NCBI GenBank assembly: GCA_024811115.1
Contig: JAKOGH010001043.1
Span: forward strand, 677,319-741,318
Reading direction: 5' to 3'
From: Terana coerulea
Lineage: Eukaryota; Basidiomycota; Agaricomycetes; Polyporales; Phanerochaetaceae
DNA: 64,000 nt
The notes beneath the pieces were generated by a model. It was given only the letters and a program-made list of their open reading frames with translations. It searched no databases and was not told where the DNA came from. The translations under genes were made by a program, and so were the position numbers. Below, piece after piece: positions 47,867 to 59,898 of this stretch; the first letter of the stretch is position 1; every line of letters begins with the position of its first letter.

Positions 47867-49091
47867 TATGAGAAACTAAAGAGTCGTGAGCTGGCAACAA
47901 AAAACGCGTCAGTTTATGTCGTTCTCTCTGGATACGGAGGCGTTGGGAGGCGATGCTGTGGTGAAAACCACAGAAGAAAGAAAGGGAGGGCTGTAGGAAA
48001 CGACTATACGCACGATAATGGGTATGCTGAGAAGAGAGAGACGGGTAGGGCTGGCCTATGCCTGAGGCAAGAAAGGGAGCGAGACGAGAGAGGAAGAGAT
48101 AGGGAAGAGACAGAGAACACGGCGCCCTACTTATCCCAAACGGGTCAGGTTACAAACAAAGCGCAACAACTCGTCTCACACGCTAAACCTCGTTTCGGGC
48201 ATCTCCCGCCCGTTAGCGACAATAAACACGACGCTTTGACTGCCCCAGCTCGCCCCGCAATATTGTCTTCATATGCTTGCCATGCTCTGTCGCTCTCTAG
48301 CAGTGTATTGCTACGCATTTTATGGTATTTTCCCCACCGTCAAGGGTGAGTAAAAAAACTTTCATGGGTCGACAATCAATTGTTGCCAGGCGGAGGCCGA
48401 CAGAAGCCCCCGACTTGTTCTAGCGCGGATCGCGAATCACCGCGGTACAAGCTCCGCCAACAAATCAGCCCTGCCCAACCTTTTCCGCTACATCCCAGTC
48501 GTGTGCGCCATCACCTGCAGAGCTGCATATTTTGTCCTCATATTTGAGCCTGCCTTGGGCTCAGCAGCTAGCTTGCGATCCGTCCCCCGAAGCGGTTCTG
48601 CACAGTGCTCGTCGCGCTGGGCAACGGGCGTGCCGCCATGCACTCGGGGTGACTCGAACTCGTCTGGGCACGTCGCTTATTCCGTGCTTCCCACGAGTCG
48701 TGTGGACGGCAAGAATCAGAAGAACATGCCGCCGGCCAGAATAAAATAAAGAAACCTCAGTGCAAGTGCCCCCAGTTTTCGAGACCGTTGCCTCTGCTCT
48801 GCTGCTCGTCGTGCACCCCGTCGGTCCCTGTACTTGCGACAACATTGGACGTCGGCTCCGCAGTGGCAAGGCACGTTGAGCTTAAAGTTGAGTGGAGAAG
48901 ATCAAACGACACCCCAATGCCCCAATACCACGCTCCCTGCCCGGCGCTGCGTCACTCGGTGGGCTCACTCCTTATAATGGAACGCAACCTCAACGAACCC
49001 TGTCTTTGTCTTTTGTCTCCTTTTATACCCCCAAAGCTGAAGCGGAGGACGACACCCCACCCGTTGAGCTCTCCGTAAACCACTTACCAGG
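47867..49091. other. Divergent promoter region
   Basis: This region lies between the disordered-protein gene and the PalI-type gene, about 1.2 kb. A purine-rich tract (47970-48120) probably forms the 5' leader of the minus-strand gene. A possible TATA (TTTTATACC) is at 49021-49029, 63-71 bp before the PalI start. No further gene is supported. Confidence 0.45.
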
Positions 49092-50127
49092 ATGTTCTGG
49101 ATCATAGCGCCGATCCTCGCTTTCGCGGCGTTCCTGCTCTTGCTCCTGGTCTCACTCTCAATCCCCATCATCCACAGCCTCTACCTTTTCCGTCTCACCG
49201 CCCATGCAGCGAGCAGCTTCCTCAACGCCTCCGCCACCGGTGCTGTACGCTTTGGAGTCTGGGGCTACTGCATCTCGGCCATCGACCTCTCGTGAGCATC
49301 CTTCTTTCCGTCTTTCATCCGCCATCAAGCACTGACGCACCTGCTCTATTGAATTCGCCGCGGCCCTTGCTGTGCCATGTATGTTTCCATGCTCGCGTCT
49401 TCCAACTGCTGTCCACTGTGTCCAGCATCGCCGGCCTGAGCGCTGACACGCCCGCCTCCTGCTCCAAGCCCAAGCTGGGCTACGACTTCGACAGCACCGT
49501 CCAGCAGGCGCTGAACGTCAGCGGCGTGAACACGAACACCATCCACAAAGGCCCTCACGGCCGTGCTCGTCCTCCATCCAATCGGTGCGTTGACAAGTAA
49601 AACTGTTCTCCCGTACAGGAATCTCACCAGGGCTGCTTCTGTTCTGTACAGCATGTGGCTTTGCCTTCCTCACGCTGCTTGCCTCCCTATTTATCGCCCG
49701 CTCGCGTGCAGGCGTGTCCCGCGGCGCGTCCTTCTGCACGTTCGGCGTCGGCCTCTTCGCTGCGCTGCTCACCACCGTCGTCTTCCTCATCGACATTATC
49801 TTCGTCGCGGTCGTGAGGAGCCACATCAAGAGCGAGACGGACGGGGACGTCACAGGCGCGTACGGCAACGCGGTACGTGCCCTATCTATGCAGTACTTCT
49901 ACTGGAAGGGTTCCATCCTGGTGAACCAGAGTGGCTGATCGGACTCTCCATTGTTTTGGACAGGTGTGGATGGTTCTTGGTGCCGCCATTGCACTCTGGG
50001 GCGCCCTCATCGGCGCCTGCGTAGGTCTCTTCCGGGCCAGGCGCAAGCCAAGGTTCGTTATCCATGCTAACCCGCATCTATGCGTCCGGCTGACAACGGA
50101 TTGTATAGGGGCACCGCTCGCTACTGA
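49092..50127 (+). CDS. PalI/Rim9-SUR7 family membrane protein
   Basis: This four-helix plasma membrane protein is of the SUR7/PalI type, involved in ambient-pH sensing or membrane-domain organisation. ATG 49092 begins MFWIIAPILAFAAFLLLLLV (helix 1). An extracellular loop follows with the typical GVWGYC and, after an intron, CSKPKLGYD, then helix 2 (ALTAVLVLHPIACGFAFLTLLASL), helix 3 (FAALLTTVVFLIDIIFVAVV) and helix 4 (WMVLGAAIALWGALIGACVGLF), ending RKPRGTARY at 50127. Introns lie near 49291, 49586, 49873 and 50053. One missing base near 49547-49551 shifts the frame within helix 2, probably a consensus error. The G-x-W-G-Y-C loop is a hallmark of this group. No long PalI cytoplasmic tail, so Rim9-like. 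Confidence 0.85.
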
Positions 50128-50756
50128 ACGGTCTTCTCAATCACGAACTTCACGGAAAGATAAAGTGCATACACGCTGCGACGGCTCAAACCTGCCCGTA
50201 ATACACAAATCTTGCTCCCACGGACTACGCTTGGACTGTTCCTTCCCTTATGCTCCACCTGTCTTGTAATGTTCCTCTTGTACGTAGAGTTGTGCTTGTA
50301 CTGTATCATGTTGCGCTGTGGAATGGATCTGATCGTCAGTCAACTGTGATTCATTTACAAGAGTCACACGCCTGCCTGTCCAAGAGAGCCCAATATTCAC
50401 GTTCTTGGTGGGTTCTCGCCTGCCGCCGGCAACTGCTGACCACGCTGCAGATTGATTCCACGCATCCCATCTTTAGTATATTCGCCTTCCAATGGTACCG
50501 GCTTCCACAAAATGATTTTTCAAGTAGCCACCATCGGCGCACATGGGCCGCGGGTCGCCCACGCACACCAGCAGCACGACATCTACGACGCGCGCGGCAA
50601 GGACGCCACACCCTCAAATAAGGTAGCACATGCCGCGGGCCCGCACGCCAATCACACCCTGGACGCCACGATGGGTATCAGATGAGCAAAAGTACGACAT
50701 GTGTGATTTGCAAAAAACCGCCAGCACGCGTCAGGAGTAAGTATGTACATACTCGG
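50128..50756. other. Convergent intergenic region between PalI-type gene and NOP2
   Basis: The 3' flanks of both genes meet here. Nothing else is supported. Confidence 0.45.
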
Positions 50757-53161
50757 TCACGCTGCGCCCGCCGCAGCTTTTGTGCGCGGCGGCACGCGCA
50801 TGCCCTTCGCCTTCATGCTCTTCCGCTTCTGCTCGGCCTTCGACTCTGCAGGAGACACCATCATCAGCCGCGTTCCGCGCACACACGCACACACACGCAC
50901 CCTCGATCAACACCGCGTCCGCTGCGTCGTCGAACGCAAACGCCGCGGGGGCAGGCTCCCCGTCCGCGTCCACGGCGCCCGCCGCCGCGGCGCGCTGCTC
51001 CGGCTGCGGCTTGCTCCTGCGCTCGACCTTGAACTTGGCGACGAAGAAGCCGTCCATGTTGTGCACGTGCGGGTAGAAGCGGCGCGTGAGCGCGACGCGC
51101 GGGTCGAAGCTCTTGCCGCGGTAGCTCTTGAAGCCCGGCACGCCGAACGCGAGCCCCGTGTCGACGAGGCGCACGTGCGGCCGCTTGCGCAGCGCGTAGT
51201 CCACGACCGCCTCGTTCTCGTCGACCGTCACCGAGCACGTCGAGTACACGAGGTACCCGCCCGTCTTCGAGTCCGGCTGCACGCTGTCGATCGCGCACAG
51301 GATCAGCTGCTTCTGCAGGTGGGAGAGCAGCGTGAAGTCGCGGTCAGACTGCGCGGCGGCTCAGTACGGGGGGACGTGTGAGGGGGGAACGAGCCATACC
51401 TTGTTGGTCTTGACGCTGGCATCCTTGCTGATGACGCCAGTGCCGCTGCACGGGGCGTCGAGCAGCACACGGTCGAAGCCGCCCATGACCTTCGGGAACT
51501 CGCGTCCGTCGTACGAGCACACGACGACGTTCTTGCAACCCAGGCGGTGCACGTTCGCGGTCAGGCTCTTGGTGCGCGCCTTGTTCGCGTCGTTGGCGAA
51601 CACGACGCCCGTGTTCTCCATGAGCGCCGCCATGTGCGTCGTCTTCCCGCCCGGCGCGCTCGCCATGTCCAGCACACGCTCTCCCGGCTGCGGGCCCAGC
51701 GCGATGACGGGCAGAAACGAGGACGCGGCCTGCAGCATGTAGTGGCCTGCGAGGTACTCGGGGGTCGCGCCGATGGGCACGGTGCTCTCGAACACTTGCA
51801 GGCCGACGTTGGTCCACTTCCCGATGGGCTCGAGGTTCACGCCGCGGTTAACGAGAGCCTGGGCGAGCTCGCGTCTCCGGGTACGAAGGGTGTTGGTGCG
51901 GATGGTCACTGGCCTGGGCACTTCATTTGCTTCGAAGAACTCTATAGCCTACAACCGGGTCAGTGAATGCCGCAGTTAGTGTGCAGGAAGTGAACGGACC
52001 TCCGAGACGGGGAATAACTGAAAGAGTTTCTCTGCCAAAAACTCGTTGTATCCGTAATAGCTCCCAATGTCAGAAATGAGTTGCAGAACGTACTCCGCTC
52101 TTGAACTGTACATGGAAGAATCAGCCAACCTCGCGAGTTGAGACTAGCTGGTTTACACACCGGCCTGCTGCAGCCCGCTTCTTGAAGCTGCCAAGTACAC
52201 GAACACATTCGCGCATACGCCGCTGAACGACGTGTACCTGCGGCCCTCCAGTCTTCTTCTCCTCTTCCCGCTCCTCTGCGGTGGGCAGCACGAACGCCTC
52301 ACCGTCCGCACCGTCCTCCTCTCCCTCGTCTACATCATCCGCCTCCTCGTCGCTCGCCATCTCCGCCTGGCGCATTTCCTCCGCGTCCAGCGCTGCCTCC
52401 TGCGCTGCCTTCGCATCCATGGCTCGTGACCGCGCCTCCATATTCTTCATGGTGACGGGGCCCTCATCCTCATCTTCGTCCGACGAGGCATCGGATCCGG
52501 TGGGTATGATTTTGAGCGGGCGCTGCTGCTGTTTTGATTTCTTGCCTTTGAGGCGGATGGGCGCGGCGTTTTCCTCGTCTTCGTCTGAGCCAAGGTCTAG
52601 TTCCTGCACTTCGCCTCCAAGCATATCATCGCTGCGAAGAAATATGAGTACCAAAAAAACTGCAAGAGGACAAAGGAGATACATACTCTTCGTCCTCCAC
52701 GCCGTCCATGTCAAACTCGTCCAAGTCAACTTCAAGCATTTCCTCGTCGCTGTCGTGGAAAAGTGACCTGTAATGGAGAGCTATGTTAGTCAGAGCAATA
52801 AGCCTATGTCGAGATACATACTTGGCTTCAGACTTTAGTCCATCATCGACGTCCTCCCAGCCTTCGCTGCTGCCCCCTCCATGAGCTCGTCCTCGCTCTC
52901 GTCCTTCTTCTCCTTCCCAGCAGCAGCCTTCGACACAACACTTTTACCCTTTGGCTTCTCTCCCTCCTTCTTTCCCTTAGCAGCGCCCTTCTTCGCCTCC
53001 ACCTCCTTCAGCTTCTTCACGGGTCTCTTGCTTGCAGCAGGCTCGTCCTCGGCCTCCGCCTTGCGCTTGCCCAGCTTCTTCGCGGAAGGGCGCGCAGCAG
53101 CGCCGTTGGCGTCCACCAAAGGCTCGGGGTTTCCTTGCTTGTTCTTCGCGCGGCGGCCCAT
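50757..53161 (-). CDS. NOP2: 25S rRNA (cytosine-C5)-methyltransferase Nop2
   Basis: This nucleolar SAM-dependent enzyme methylates a cytosine of large-subunit rRNA and is required for 60S assembly. ATG 53161 starts [10 protein letters not shown], followed by a Lys/Ala/Glu-rich nucleolar-targeting region and acidic clusters ([20 protein letters not shown]). The catalytic RsmB/NOL1 domain shows [19 protein letters not shown], the SAM site [25 protein letters not shown] (first cysteine of the DAPC motif) and [19 protein letters not shown] (catalytic TCS cysteine). The last short intron contains a CA/GT microsatellite (near 50875-50905), and the final exon ends KAAAGAA at 50757. About 680 residues, six or seven introns, no frame break seen. 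Confidence 0.94.
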
Positions 53162-53629
53162 GGCGTCGTGGGGTTCAGGAGGGAGCTGAGTGCAATAACG
53201 TGCAGCGAGCGGGGAAAGGCACTAGGCGCCCAATGTGCGAGGAAGAAATTTGTGATGCGTCCCAATTTGGGAGGTGTCGCTGTTCGGGGCGTTGTGGCGT
53301 TGGCCGGTTCAAGTTCGGGGCGGGTTCTCAACGGAGAGGCCTACTCACCACAATATTCGCCGCAATTCGCTCATTGCGGCACAGAGAAAGTATGGTGTAT
53401 GTGAGAAAGATTATAGATTCCAAACGCAGTCTGGCTTTAATTATGGAAATCCCAAAGTACAGTATAAATAGCAAGCAACAAATTCAAGAACAACACCGCG
53501 CGATCCATTGAATTCCAACACCAGAGACCATTTTGAGTGAGATAAGATATATGCTCCGATAGTCAAGTGTGCCGATTGAGAGGACATGACTTGCTATGGA
53601 ATTTGAAGGTTGGCATGTGCGGTGCACGT

Positions 53630-53837
53630 CTACTTCTTGGGCTACGAAGACGGAGTTAGCAATTTGCAGCGAGTGAGGGGATGAGTCAACGTACAGCGGG
53701 GTCAGCGAAGGGGCACTCAGGGAGTGCGCTCCGCGCCAACCGCAGTGGCAGCACTGGGGCTCCCTCGAGGCATTGTTGGCGTCCACCGGGAGGTGGGCAC
53801 TGACAGCAGAAGTGGTTTGCATCTTGGTGGCGCACAT
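53630..53837 (-). CDS. Tiny cysteine-rich protein (CCHCGWRG)
   Basis: Start ATG 53837 (MCATKMQTTSAVSAHLP). The core is QCCHCGWRGAHSPECPF, reached if one missing base in the G3 run at 53720-53722 is allowed. A small GT-AG intron (about 53696-53642) follows DPA and the last exon reads PKK and stop at 53630. The product is about 51 residues. Proteins with a CxxCGWRGxHxxxCPF core are a recurrent small, probably metal-binding fungal type; I know no proven function. A minus-strand TATA box lies at 53986-53994. Its very small size makes the call tentative, but the intron, TATA and motif agree. Confidence 0.6.
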
Positions 53838-53985
53838 CGTGAAGTGAAGAAATTAAAGGGTGTGAAAGGGTTGGGTGTGAAAAAGATGAGGGCGAAGGAT
53901 GAGTGTGGTGAGTGGTGCTGGTTGAATGGGGGCGCAGAAACGAGAAGGTGAAGAGAGATGGGGAAACTGTGGTAGGAGCGACTCC

Positions 53986-53994
53986 CTTTATACC
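53986..53994 (-). promoter_or_regulatory. TATA box of the tiny cysteine-rich gene
   Basis: GGTATAAAG on the minus strand lies about 150 bp upstream of the ATG at 53837. Confidence 0.5.
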
Positions 53995-55030
53995 TCTGCG
54001 TAGGTTGGCCTGCGTGACACTGACAGCTCGGCTAGCTGCACACGCCTGCGGCGTCGCTTTCGGCTCGTGTGCCTTTCTGTTCAGTGTCTTCACAACCGCT
54101 TCTTGTCAGAGCCAACCCGTCGGAGAGAACAATGGGATATGAGGTCTCAGTTGACGAGGGGAAGGCCTGGATAGGCAGGCTGAGGCTTGGTGGCCATAGA
54201 TGATTTGCCGTAACTCCGCTGATTTCTGCGCGCAGTGGCCAGACTGTGAGAGAAAATATGATCAGCCACACGTTAAACGGGCAGGTGCTGAGGGAAATTA
54301 ACGGTACCGTCTTCGCCAGTGGCCTGGTTTTAGGTTAGCCGACGTCCAACGACAGCAATTTTACGGGTGCATTCGCACGGCTGGTGTGCACTTGTCGGTA
54401 GCCATGGGAGTGTTCCTACTATTGTAGCGACATACATACCTAGCATGAGGTACTCTATATGGTTTACCTGCTACTCGGAAGTCCAGCACACGAGCTGACA
54501 GTAGATATGTCAGCTCAGCGCCCAGACAACGCAGCGGTCCTAGTAAAGTGATCTCTGAGCGCTGTGATCGATATGGGGCCCAAGACGTCTAGACAGCCCT
54601 ATACCAGCAGCTCTGACCCTACAGTCGCAAACCATTCAGGACATGGTCAATGGTTCATAAACTGGGGTTTTAATTTCGGTTAAGTAATCGACGTGGCCTG
54701 TTACAGTTGCTTTCGCTTACGCGGAGGCCATAGTTCCTTGGGAGAGAAATACTGATGTAATTTGTTATGTCCGCCATTTGTGTGGTAACACTGGTATAAC
54801 GGGGAGAACATGAGGACGAGGTGGCAGCTTCCAAGGAGCGAACCCAGGACGCGGGCGGCGCGCTTGCGGAAGGAATCGCAGATGCAATCGGGGGAAGGCA
54901 TCACTCCATCAAAAGTACGATGATGTCACTGCACGAACGCTTCAGCGAACCACCCGCAGACGAACACAGCAACAACGACAGCACTTAGATCTTGCACATT
55001 CCTCACCACAAACACACTCGGAAACACAAG
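53995..55030. other. Intergenic region, nothing recognised
   Basis: This is the divergent promoter region between the tiny cysteine-rich gene and the FUN14 gene. Only short frames without coding character are present. Confidence 0.45.
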
Positions 55031-55818
55031 ATGCAAGGACATATCTGCGCGACGCCTTTCACGCTGACGCACCAGCTGCGGTCGTCCATCTTCAACAATT
55101 CTCGCTCCCAGTTCCGCCGTTTCGCCACAAACCGCACTTCACACGTACCGAAACCCAGCGAGTATTTCTCGTCTGCACGAAGGCTTGAGGTTCGTACGAG
55201 GGCTTTGCCCAGAAACGGAGTATACAACGCTGTGGGAGTCGCCACACTTGGTTTAGCTGGTTTCTCGCTGTTCACCGCGAACAAGGAGCCCATTCACTGT
55301 GAACGTACGTCAGCACGAAGCTCAGTAGCATATATGCGTTGACAACAAGTGATTAGCTCTGCCACCCAAGCAAACGTCGCATACTACCCCTGTTGCACCT
55401 CCAGGGGATGCTCTTCCTCCTCCACCTCAATCAGCGATTAACACGTTCCAGCTGACGTTCGGGACCGTCGCCGGTATTTGCGCTGGAGTGTTCGTGAAGA
55501 AGGGTGCCAAAGCGGTTGCATTCGTGTTTGGCGGCATATTCGTGCTGCTTCAGGTACGGCGCAGTCATCTCATTTCCTGAGGTATAGGCTAACACTACTC
55601 TCCCTCAGTACTTCGGATCCGTCAACATCCTCAAGATGGACTGGACTCGTGTGGCGCATCGCTTCGAGAACCTGTTCTACACGAAGGACGTCACTGGGGC
55701 GAAGAGACCGCCCAGCGTTGGCTCACTGTTCCGTTGGATAACCGACTTCCTGACGGCCGACTTCCAGCAGAGGGCGTCATTCCTCGCCGGTTTTGCCCTT
55801 GGTATCCGGATAGGCTAA
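55031..55818 (+). CDS. FUN14 domain protein, mitochondrial
   Basis: ATG 55031 starts MQGHICATPFTLTHQLRSS and leads into an Arg/Ser/Asn-rich, acid-free presequence-like N-terminus (RSQFRRFATNRTSHVP). A short helix follows (YNAVGVATLGLAGFSLF). After an intron near 55300-55355 and a Pro-rich linker, the FUN14 domain appears: FQLTFGTVAGICAGVFVKKGAKAVAFVFGGIFVLLQ, then, after a second intron, YFGSVNILKMDW, closing with ASFLAGFALGIRIG at 55818. FUN14 proteins sit in the mitochondrial outer membrane; in animals FUNDC1 is a mitophagy receptor. I see no clear LC3-interacting motif, so receptor function is not claimed. About 220 residues, no frame break. Confidence 0.88.
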
Positions 55819-55950
55819 GAAACCTCGCAGCCAAGTTCGGTTCTGAGGAAGTCGACTTGATGGACAGTATTTTACACATATCATGTATCGCAATAGATCA
55901 CAACTAAAGTACATCGCACCCTCTGCCCGACTTCTTGAGGTACGAATAAT

Positions 55951-56787
55951 TTAGTCCTCGCTGGGCAAGATCTTCCTCACCTCGCCAATCACCTCTTTAT
56001 TCTCTTTTCCTCTTTCATGCCCATCTCTTGCCTCCGAAATCAGCCCAAAGAGCTCCCAAAGCACGTCGGGCAGTTCCGTAATGTCGCCCACCGGTGTTTT
56101 CAAGCTCTTCTTCCCTTCTCGAACCCCTGCACACTTGTCTCCTGCAACCCTTTCGAATCGAGTACGAGCAATCGCTCGATGGGCTGGGAAGTTATCGGCT
56201 GCGCGACCCTCCATGTATTCCTGAACGTGTCAGGGGTCGGCAGGTTGAGCGACCGCTTTGCGAGCTCTTCCAGACCGCCAAAGTCCTTCTCGTGCAGGAT
56301 GAGAACGCCGCCTGAGGCGTCGACGGCGAGGTTGGGGCGGAACAGCGCGAGCGTGAAGCCATCCGTCTCGACTGGTGCGTTGCGCAGCACTGCGAATGCG
56401 AGCGTGTCGCGGGTGGGTTTGAAGTCGGCAGGGGATGGGTGCGGCCGCGCGCGCATGCCACCCTTCGAATTGCGAGCTCCAGGACATGCTTGCGGTTCCC
56501 AAACTACTGAAGGGAAGAGCGGCCTGCTGGCGTAGTAGAATAAAAGCACCGCAGATGAGGAGGGCGGCGAGAGCTGTCAGTTGTTTGGATGGTAGGCCGG
56601 CCAGGATGACAGCGTTTGGTGGACGATGAGAGTCACGGTTCGCGCAGAGAAACGAGCATATATCGAACGTCAGGCCAAGATTATCGTCATGCCAAGCCAA
56701 AGGTCTATCTCGTGTAGAGTCATGGCTTGTTGCGCATGTGGCTGAAGGAGCTGAGCCCCATGTGCTCGCTGCGCCGCCTGCGCGCAT
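55951..56787 (-). CDS. Unknown single-pass membrane protein, 5' part uncertain
   Basis: The C-terminal two thirds read well: KPTRDTLAFAVLRNAPVETDG, FTLALFRPNLAVDASGGVLILH, NTWRVAQPITSQPIERLLVLDSKG, then, after one missing base near 56104-56113, SLKTPVGDITELPDVLWELFGLI and the stop at 55951. Upstream, a hydrophobic helix (QLTALAALLICGAFILL) precedes a tract rich in Pro/Arg, with another frame change near 56550. The best ATG is at 56787, but an upstream exon or a later start is possible. No family recognised. It converges on the FUN14 gene with 132 bp between stops. Confidence 0.5.
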
Positions 56788-57432
56788 TGCTCAACGTGAG
56801 GTTTGGACGGTTCTGTTCTGTTCTGTTCGGTTGATTAGGTTCACGGAGATCGGCGAGCGTTTGCCTGCCGAGTCGCCGACACTCATTCCGTTGAGCACGG
56901 CACCTCTTGTGGCGGCTGTTGTCGTTGGTTTCTGTCCACTCGCGAAACCTGATGTATTTACCACCTAAAGGAGGCGGTAAGTGCGATACTTGCCATTACT
57001 GCAGCTTACAATTTTCTCTCTGAAGGCTGTTTCCGCACTGTGACGAGGGCTGGCCTAATCCACGATGTGTAAATAAAGGCGTTCCTGTGAGAGTAACCAT
57101 CATTTCGTGTACTTAGCTCTGCAGGCGGCCTAACTCCCTCTGAACCTTATATAGACATACTGCGATCAGCAACACGGTGTTACGAGAATTCCGCAAGGCG
57201 AGAGTCATGCTCAAGACGATGTTCCTGAAGCCGCCATACAGCCTTGCGTAGGGGGAGAGGCCTGAGTGACCTCTATCAGCCCAATCGCCGAGGAAGCGCG
57301 ATATGTCAATGATGGACCTGCTAGGATGATGTTAATTTTAATGTGTCGCACGCAGAGGCGGTGTGCTCGGATGGCGATTTATTATTGATCGTCGCAACCG
57401 GTATGTCCTACTGCTCTCTCCCATCTACCACC
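56788..57432. other. Intergenic region, nothing recognised
   Basis: Divergent promoter region between the unknown membrane protein and the first DUF4436-like gene. No gene is supported. Confidence 0.45.
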
Positions 57433-58874
57433 ATGTCATTCCTCACGCAGCTATGGGCGGCGGTCAAGAAGATGTTCATGCCGTTCCAGATAGTACGCAC
57501 GAAGTACCACTTCCTATCCGTGCAATGGAAGTTTGCAGTGTCGGTCGTTTGGGTGGCGGCTTTGGTGGGCATGTTTGCGGGAGTACTGCTAGGTGTAGGG
57601 AAAATGCATAATGATCTGGGGAAAATAATTCTCGAGAGTGGAGGCACCGCAACTGGGGTGAGTGCTAGCACGGCTTAACCAGGCTTTCTGCGGACGTTCT
57701 CATCCATCCGCTAGATATCCCTCTTGGGTCACGTTTACAACGTGGACATCCCATCTCGCACTGTGCAGATCTCGTGGCTCATAATAGGATGCGGTGGCAT
57801 GCAAATACCCCAGACGACGACGTACAGTGTCAGCAGTTGCGGCCGGCTCAGCGTAGCGGCCGACTTTTTGTTGACGGGTATGGTGTCTTCTCACAAGCGA
57901 ATTTCGAAGTATTGGCTCACGTTATACCTGCTACAGTGCCTCAACACCTAATGGTAGCTATGACCCAGACGCAAACCCGTGGACCCCAGGCCCGAACAAC
58001 GGTCGGGATCTCGTCTAGTGAGCTTTCTGCCTGTAGCCATGGCCCTCCTAACCACTTGACAGCGTACAAGCCCTCAACCAGTTTCAGACCACCCACCTCA
58101 TTGAGATATCCTCGTGGAACGGTCTGGATCAGCAATACGGCTATCCTTTCGACACATACTTCCTTGACTCAAGCGTCGTCGCCCGCAACCCGGACACGAA
58201 CGACACTTACCCTATCCTCACTTACTACCCCGTCGACACCACGAACAACTTCCTACCGGCCGTGGTGGAGAACTCACCCACGGCGACCAACATCAACGGC
58301 ACGGGCATGCATTCCTATTTTGTGCGGGTTCAGTTCAGTAGGACCGCATTTACGCAGTTCTTCGTGATGTCCCTGTTTATAGTGAACTGGGCGTTGACCG
58401 GCGTCGTGCTGTACATCACTCTGAACGCGAACGAAGGCAAGGAAGTTGGGGAGTCCATTCTGTTACTACCTCTCAGCGTCATCGTCACTATTCCGGCTCT
58501 AAGGCAATTGTGGATTGGTGCTCCTCCATTTGGTATGAATCACTGTCTCGCACGCCTTAATCCACATGCTGACTTATGCTTCTTTCGAATAGGTCTCTTG
58601 CTCGGTGCGCTCATTCCCCTGTTTACTATGTATGGAACTGATCTTGCGGACAGACTCGTGCGGTCTCTTCTTGCAAATGGTTATTGTAGCAATATGCTCG
58701 ATATTCCTTGTGGTGGACGTCGGCCTCAGCACAAAAGGAGAGCGGGTGATACGGAGAAAGAAGCATAGCAGACTACCAAGCCGACCGTACGAAACTGGCG
58801 GAGAATATGCTGCAGTGCCTGACTTGGAATACAAGGAGGCGTACGCGTTGACTGGGAAGGATCAACTTGAATAG
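57433..58874 (+). CDS. DUF4436-like multi-pass membrane protein, paralogue A
   Basis: ATG 57433 begins MSFLTQLWAAVKKMFMPFQI, followed by an N-terminal helix (VSVVWVAALVGMFAGVLLGV). A large extracytoplasmic domain contains LLGHVYNVDIPSRTVQISWLIIGCGG and GLDQQYGYPFDTYFLD. Three C-terminal helices follow (FVMSLFIVNWALTGVVLYIT; ILLLPLSVIVTIPALRQLW; MVIVAICSIFLVVDVGL) and a polar tail stopping at 58874. Introns include one pair flanking a 12-nt exon at 58593-58604. The YPFDxY element with one plus three helices resembles DUF4436 proteins; the family match is from memory and unproven. Function is unknown. It is a tandem paralogue of 60231-61659. Confidence 0.72.
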
Positions 58875-59133
58875 GGGTGCCTTGGCTCGGTGTGTGGATG
58901 TACACAACAGGACTTTTCATTGACTATTTCGCAACATTAGGCAAATAATTTATTTATCATTTACTATCGAGTCATACCTCAGTATCGCTCAGCTGGTTAA
59001 CTTCTCGCCTCCTGATCCCTTCATGATACTCTGGAACGTCAAGCAGGGTGCCATTGTGAGCGGTTCGCTTGTCGCTCATTTCCAAGTGCCGGCTTAACTG
59101 CGCACCCCGGCTTCAGGAATCAAATGGACCAAT

Positions 59134-59284
59134 TACAGTGCCTTGCAGGATGAACTGCGTACGGCTGTTTTGCTCGCTTTGTTTGTCCTGTACAACGCTT
59201 CCCTTATCAGGTAATTTTGAAGGTCACATCAGTCACCGGGCACACTCAGTAGCGGCGGTGGACAGCAGGGCGTGACAGGCAGGG
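59134..59284 (+). repeat. Inverted repeat, left arm
   Basis: The arm matches the reverse complement of 59748-59898 with a single visible difference (GACAGCAGGG versus GACAGTAGGG). It reads from TACAGTGCCTTGCAGG to GTGACAGGCAGGG. Confidence 0.92.
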
Positions 59285-59747
59285 ACCGTAGAGTACATGA
59301 AGTTTGAATGTAGTTTGCCCTGCAGCGTAGCTGTAGTACGCGTTCAAACAGCAAATAGAATGCATAGGGAACATCGGAGGACGTGCAACACCTATAATCA
59401 CAGTCTTATTTAGATAGTATCACCTTCAAACTCACCCAATTCATCTCCATCGAGCAAGCATTTATCATTATCAAGGACTGATCGTCAAGACTACTACAAC
59501 AAGTGTGAATATTTCTCGCTAATTTTTCCAGCCATTAGCATTACAAGTACTGCCGCGCCGCGCCACGCTTAGCCGGACGTCGACGCTTGAGTTTTGCTCG
59601 AAATCCGAGTCGTGCATGTAATCATAACATGATATCGTGTGTCATACATATCATATACACTATGTTTATTCTCTACAGTCTGAACATCCATAGTCTATGT
59701 GTATATGCTACGTAGCAAAGCCAATAGTACGCTCATAATGCAGGGCA

Positions 59748-59898
59748 CCCTGCCTGTCACGCCCTACTGTCCACCGCCGCTACTGAGTGTGCCCGGTGAC
59801 TGATGTGACCTTCAAAATTACCTGATAAGGGAAGCGTTGTACAGGACAAACAAAGCGAGCAAAACAGCCGTACGCAGTTCATCCTGCAAGGCACTGTA
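59748..59898 (-). repeat. Inverted repeat, right arm
   Basis: Reverse-complement partner of 59134-59284; the spacer between arms is 463 bp. No target-site duplication or transposase is visible. Confidence 0.92.

Noticed and set aside
48590..48690. tRNA-like box B sequence on the minus strand (GAGTTCGAGTC)
   Set aside because: No T-stem pairing and no matching box A or acceptor stem.
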